Assembly: GCA_903881205.1 (NCBI GenBank)
Contig: CAIRSC010000024.1
Span: forward strand, 1 to 15,023
Direction of reading: 5' to 3'
DNA from: an uncultured bacterium
GTDB lineage: Bacteria > Patescibacteriota > Minisyncoccia > Phycocordibacterales > UBA2100
Length of the DNA: 15,023 bases
The notes beneath the pieces were generated by a model that did not search any database, was not told the origin of the DNA, and saw only the letters and a program-made list of their open reading frames with translations. Each line of letters begins with the position of its first letter. Position 1 is the stretch's first letter. Positions 13,805 through 15,023 of the stretch are shown here, piece by piece. The position numbers were made by a program, and so were the translations under genes.

Positions 13805-14698
13805 ATGAACAGCAGCTCTCGATCGCAGAAAATATTCGGAAGCTCGTTTCGGATCGAGGTCGCGATCATCGCGGCATGTGTACTGTTACTCGGACTGCTC
13901 TCGTTCATCTCTCCCGTACAAAAACCATTCGCTTCTGCCGAAGTTACATTTACAGACGCGTCTGCACGCGGACTCGCGATCGTTCCTGCATCTTGCCCAT
14001 CGACCCCTGATTTTGCCGGTCAATGCGATGTTCCTATTACGTGTTCCGATCCGGTGTTGGCGGCGCAGTTCGGCATTAATTGCACACCACCGGACCCGAC
14101 CATATGCGCCAACGGATACGCACTCGTGAACGGCGTCTGTGTACCCCCGACCTCATGCCCTACGGGCTATGATCTCCAAAGCGGCGTCTGTGTTCGAACT
14201 TCGTGCCCTGCGGGCTATCAGCTTCAGGGTAATAGGTGTATCGCCGGTACGTGTACGGCACAATACCAGTGCTCGGGCAGCGACCTATATTATCTCAATA
14301 CGAGCTGCCAGACCGCTCTCGTTCAGTCATGTTCCTGGGGCTGTTCGGCCAGCGCGTGTCTTCCGCCCCCACCCCCATCGTTCACCGCTTTCGGTGCCAC
14401 GAATGCACGAGGCAACTTCTCTGCAACAGGTCATCTCCAGGCAAAGCCGACGCTCGTGCGCGCGGGAGACACAGCACAGCTGTACTGGGGAGTAGTGAAT
14501 GCAACAAGCTGCACCATCACCGGATCCAATGGAGATTCCTGGAGCGCAGCCTCTTCGGGTACAGCGGGCCAAACATCGGCTCCGATCGTTGGACTCACTA
14601 CATACACGCTTACCTGCGCTTCGATCCCTGGTGCGACCCCTACATCAATAACCGAGAGCACGACCGTGAAGGTGATACCAACATATCAGGAGATCTAA
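13805..14698 (+). CDS. Cell-surface protein with Cys-rich repeats and an Ig-like domain
   Basis: This 297-aa product has a signal anchor (about 17-36) ending near FASA (42-45). Next comes a Cys-rich region (64-185) with 16 Cys. Three units fit C-x-x-G-Y-x-L-x-x-x-x-C: CANGYALVNGVC (101-112), CPTGYDLQSGVC (118-129) and CPAGYQLQGNRC (134-145). After a polyproline linker (187-191) follows an Ig-like beta sandwich (about 213-291). It contains KPTLVRAGDTAQLYWGVVNA, a Cys pair (236, 271) and GLTTYTLTC, a form common in secreted Patescibacteria proteins. The ATG at 13805 is chosen because it leads straight into the signal segment; the longer frame (from 13673) overlaps the TPR gene and lacks a signal. 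It probably acts in surface adhesion or display. The next gene starts 4 bases later. Confidence 0.78.
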   Translation: MNSSSRSQKIFGSSFRIEVAIIAACVLLLGLLSFISPVQKPFASAEVTFTDASARGLAIVPASCPSTPDFAGQCDVPITCSDPVLAAQFGINCTPPDPTICANGYALVNGVCVPPTSCPTGYDLQSGVCVRTSCPAGYQLQGNRCIAGTCTAQYQCSGSDLYYLNTSCQTALVQSCSWGCSASACLPPPPPSFTAFGATNARGNFSATGHLQAKPTLVRAGDTAQLYWGVVNATSCTITGSNGDSWSAASSGTAGQTSAPIVGLTTYTLTCASIPGATPTSITESTTVKVIPTYQEI

Positions 14699-14702
14699 CG
14701 GT

Positions 14703-15023
14703 ATGAATACGCAGATCTTGTCGTTGAGAAAGGTGGCCATACTGGCACTGCTTGCATGTGCGCTCTTCGTGCCGGTCTTATCTCACGCACAGCAAAGCGA
14801 CCTGCAGTCTACTATTCGCGCAGCGATCGCGGCCGATCCGCGGACCCAAGGGATGTCGCAGGCGCAGATCGATGCCATGGTCGGCGCGCTTTCTCAGCAT
14901 GCACAGAATCAAGGGCTCATGCCCAACGATATTACGTGGCGCCCGATCTCAAATACGCCGGCTGCACAGCAGATGGTCATATCATGCGGTGCATTTCCGA
15001 CGATCTTTTGCACCCTTTCATAC
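14703..15023 (+). CDS. Secreted protein, partial (cut by window end)
   Basis: The reading frame is open from the ATG at 14703 to the last base; 107 residues are visible. Residues 1-29 are a Sec signal peptide (VAILALLACALFVPVLSHA, cleavage before QQSD). The following part is polar and helical (DLQSTIRAAIAADPRTQGMS) with two Cys (95, 103) near the edge, where the sequence turns hydrophobic (AFPTIFCTLSY). A further membrane segment may follow outside the window. It starts 4 bases after the stop of the Ig-like surface protein and so is the fifth gene of the operon. Family not recognised from this fragment. Confidence 0.72.
   Translation, partial: MNTQILSLRKVAILALLACALFVPVLSHAQQSDLQSTIRAAIAADPRTQGMSQAQIDAMVGALSQHAQNQGLMPNDITWRPISNTPAAQQMVISCGAFPTIFCTLSY

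Overview
The window most likely comes from a Patescibacteria/CPR (Parcubacteria-like) genome. It carries a ribosomal protein S10 with a short Lys/Ala-rich N-terminal extension. It also has many membrane-anchored or Sec-exported proteins of unrecognised family, Cys-repeat and Ig-like surface proteins, and tight gene packing with stop codons that touch. This assignment is inferred from protein style, not from a marker phylogeny. No tRNA, rRNA, CRISPR array or insertion sequence was seen.

Left part (1-5300): a DUF1697 protein; a 67-aa secreted peptide with its own terminator; a stand-alone rpsJ followed by a strong, probably two-way terminator; on the minus strand a sodium:solute symporter; a small P-loop protein with a degenerate Walker A motif; and a two-gene minus-strand operon encoding a 215-aa unknown protein and an asparagine-synthetase-like PP-loop ATPase without its glutaminase half.

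Middle (5300-6200): a gene-poor, hairpin-rich stretch with two tiny Sec-secreted proteins. One is on the minus strand at 5534-5698 and has its Shine-Dalgarno in a hairpin loop. The other is at 5898-6134 and has a near-consensus promoter, a structured leader and a terminator.

Right part (6194-15023), the most interesting region: a YcaO cyclodehydratase-like protein with a Pro-rich PxPxP C-terminus, divergent from a SagB-type FMN dehydrogenase. This is the enzyme pair that makes azoles in thiazole/oxazole-modified peptides (TOMMs). YcaO is translationally coupled to a membrane-anchored protein built of paired-Cys repeats. Abutting SagB tail to tail is a 548-aa fusion of an orotate-phosphoribosyltransferase-like domain with a PQQ/BamB-type beta-propeller that lacks a signal peptide. 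Divergent from that is a tightly packed operon of five exported or membrane-anchored proteins. Its first product has one membrane segment and a Gly-rich tail dotted with Ser, Cys and Thr, somewhat like a microcin B17 core. The others are a TPR-like anchored protein, a TPR protein, a Cys-repeat/Ig-like surface protein and a secreted protein cut by the window end.

A speculative reading is that the YcaO/SagB pair modifies a peptide or protein handled by the neighbouring envelope operon. No E1-like or Ocin-ThiF partner, no TfuA, no ABC exporter and no certain precursor peptide is visible, so the substrate is open.
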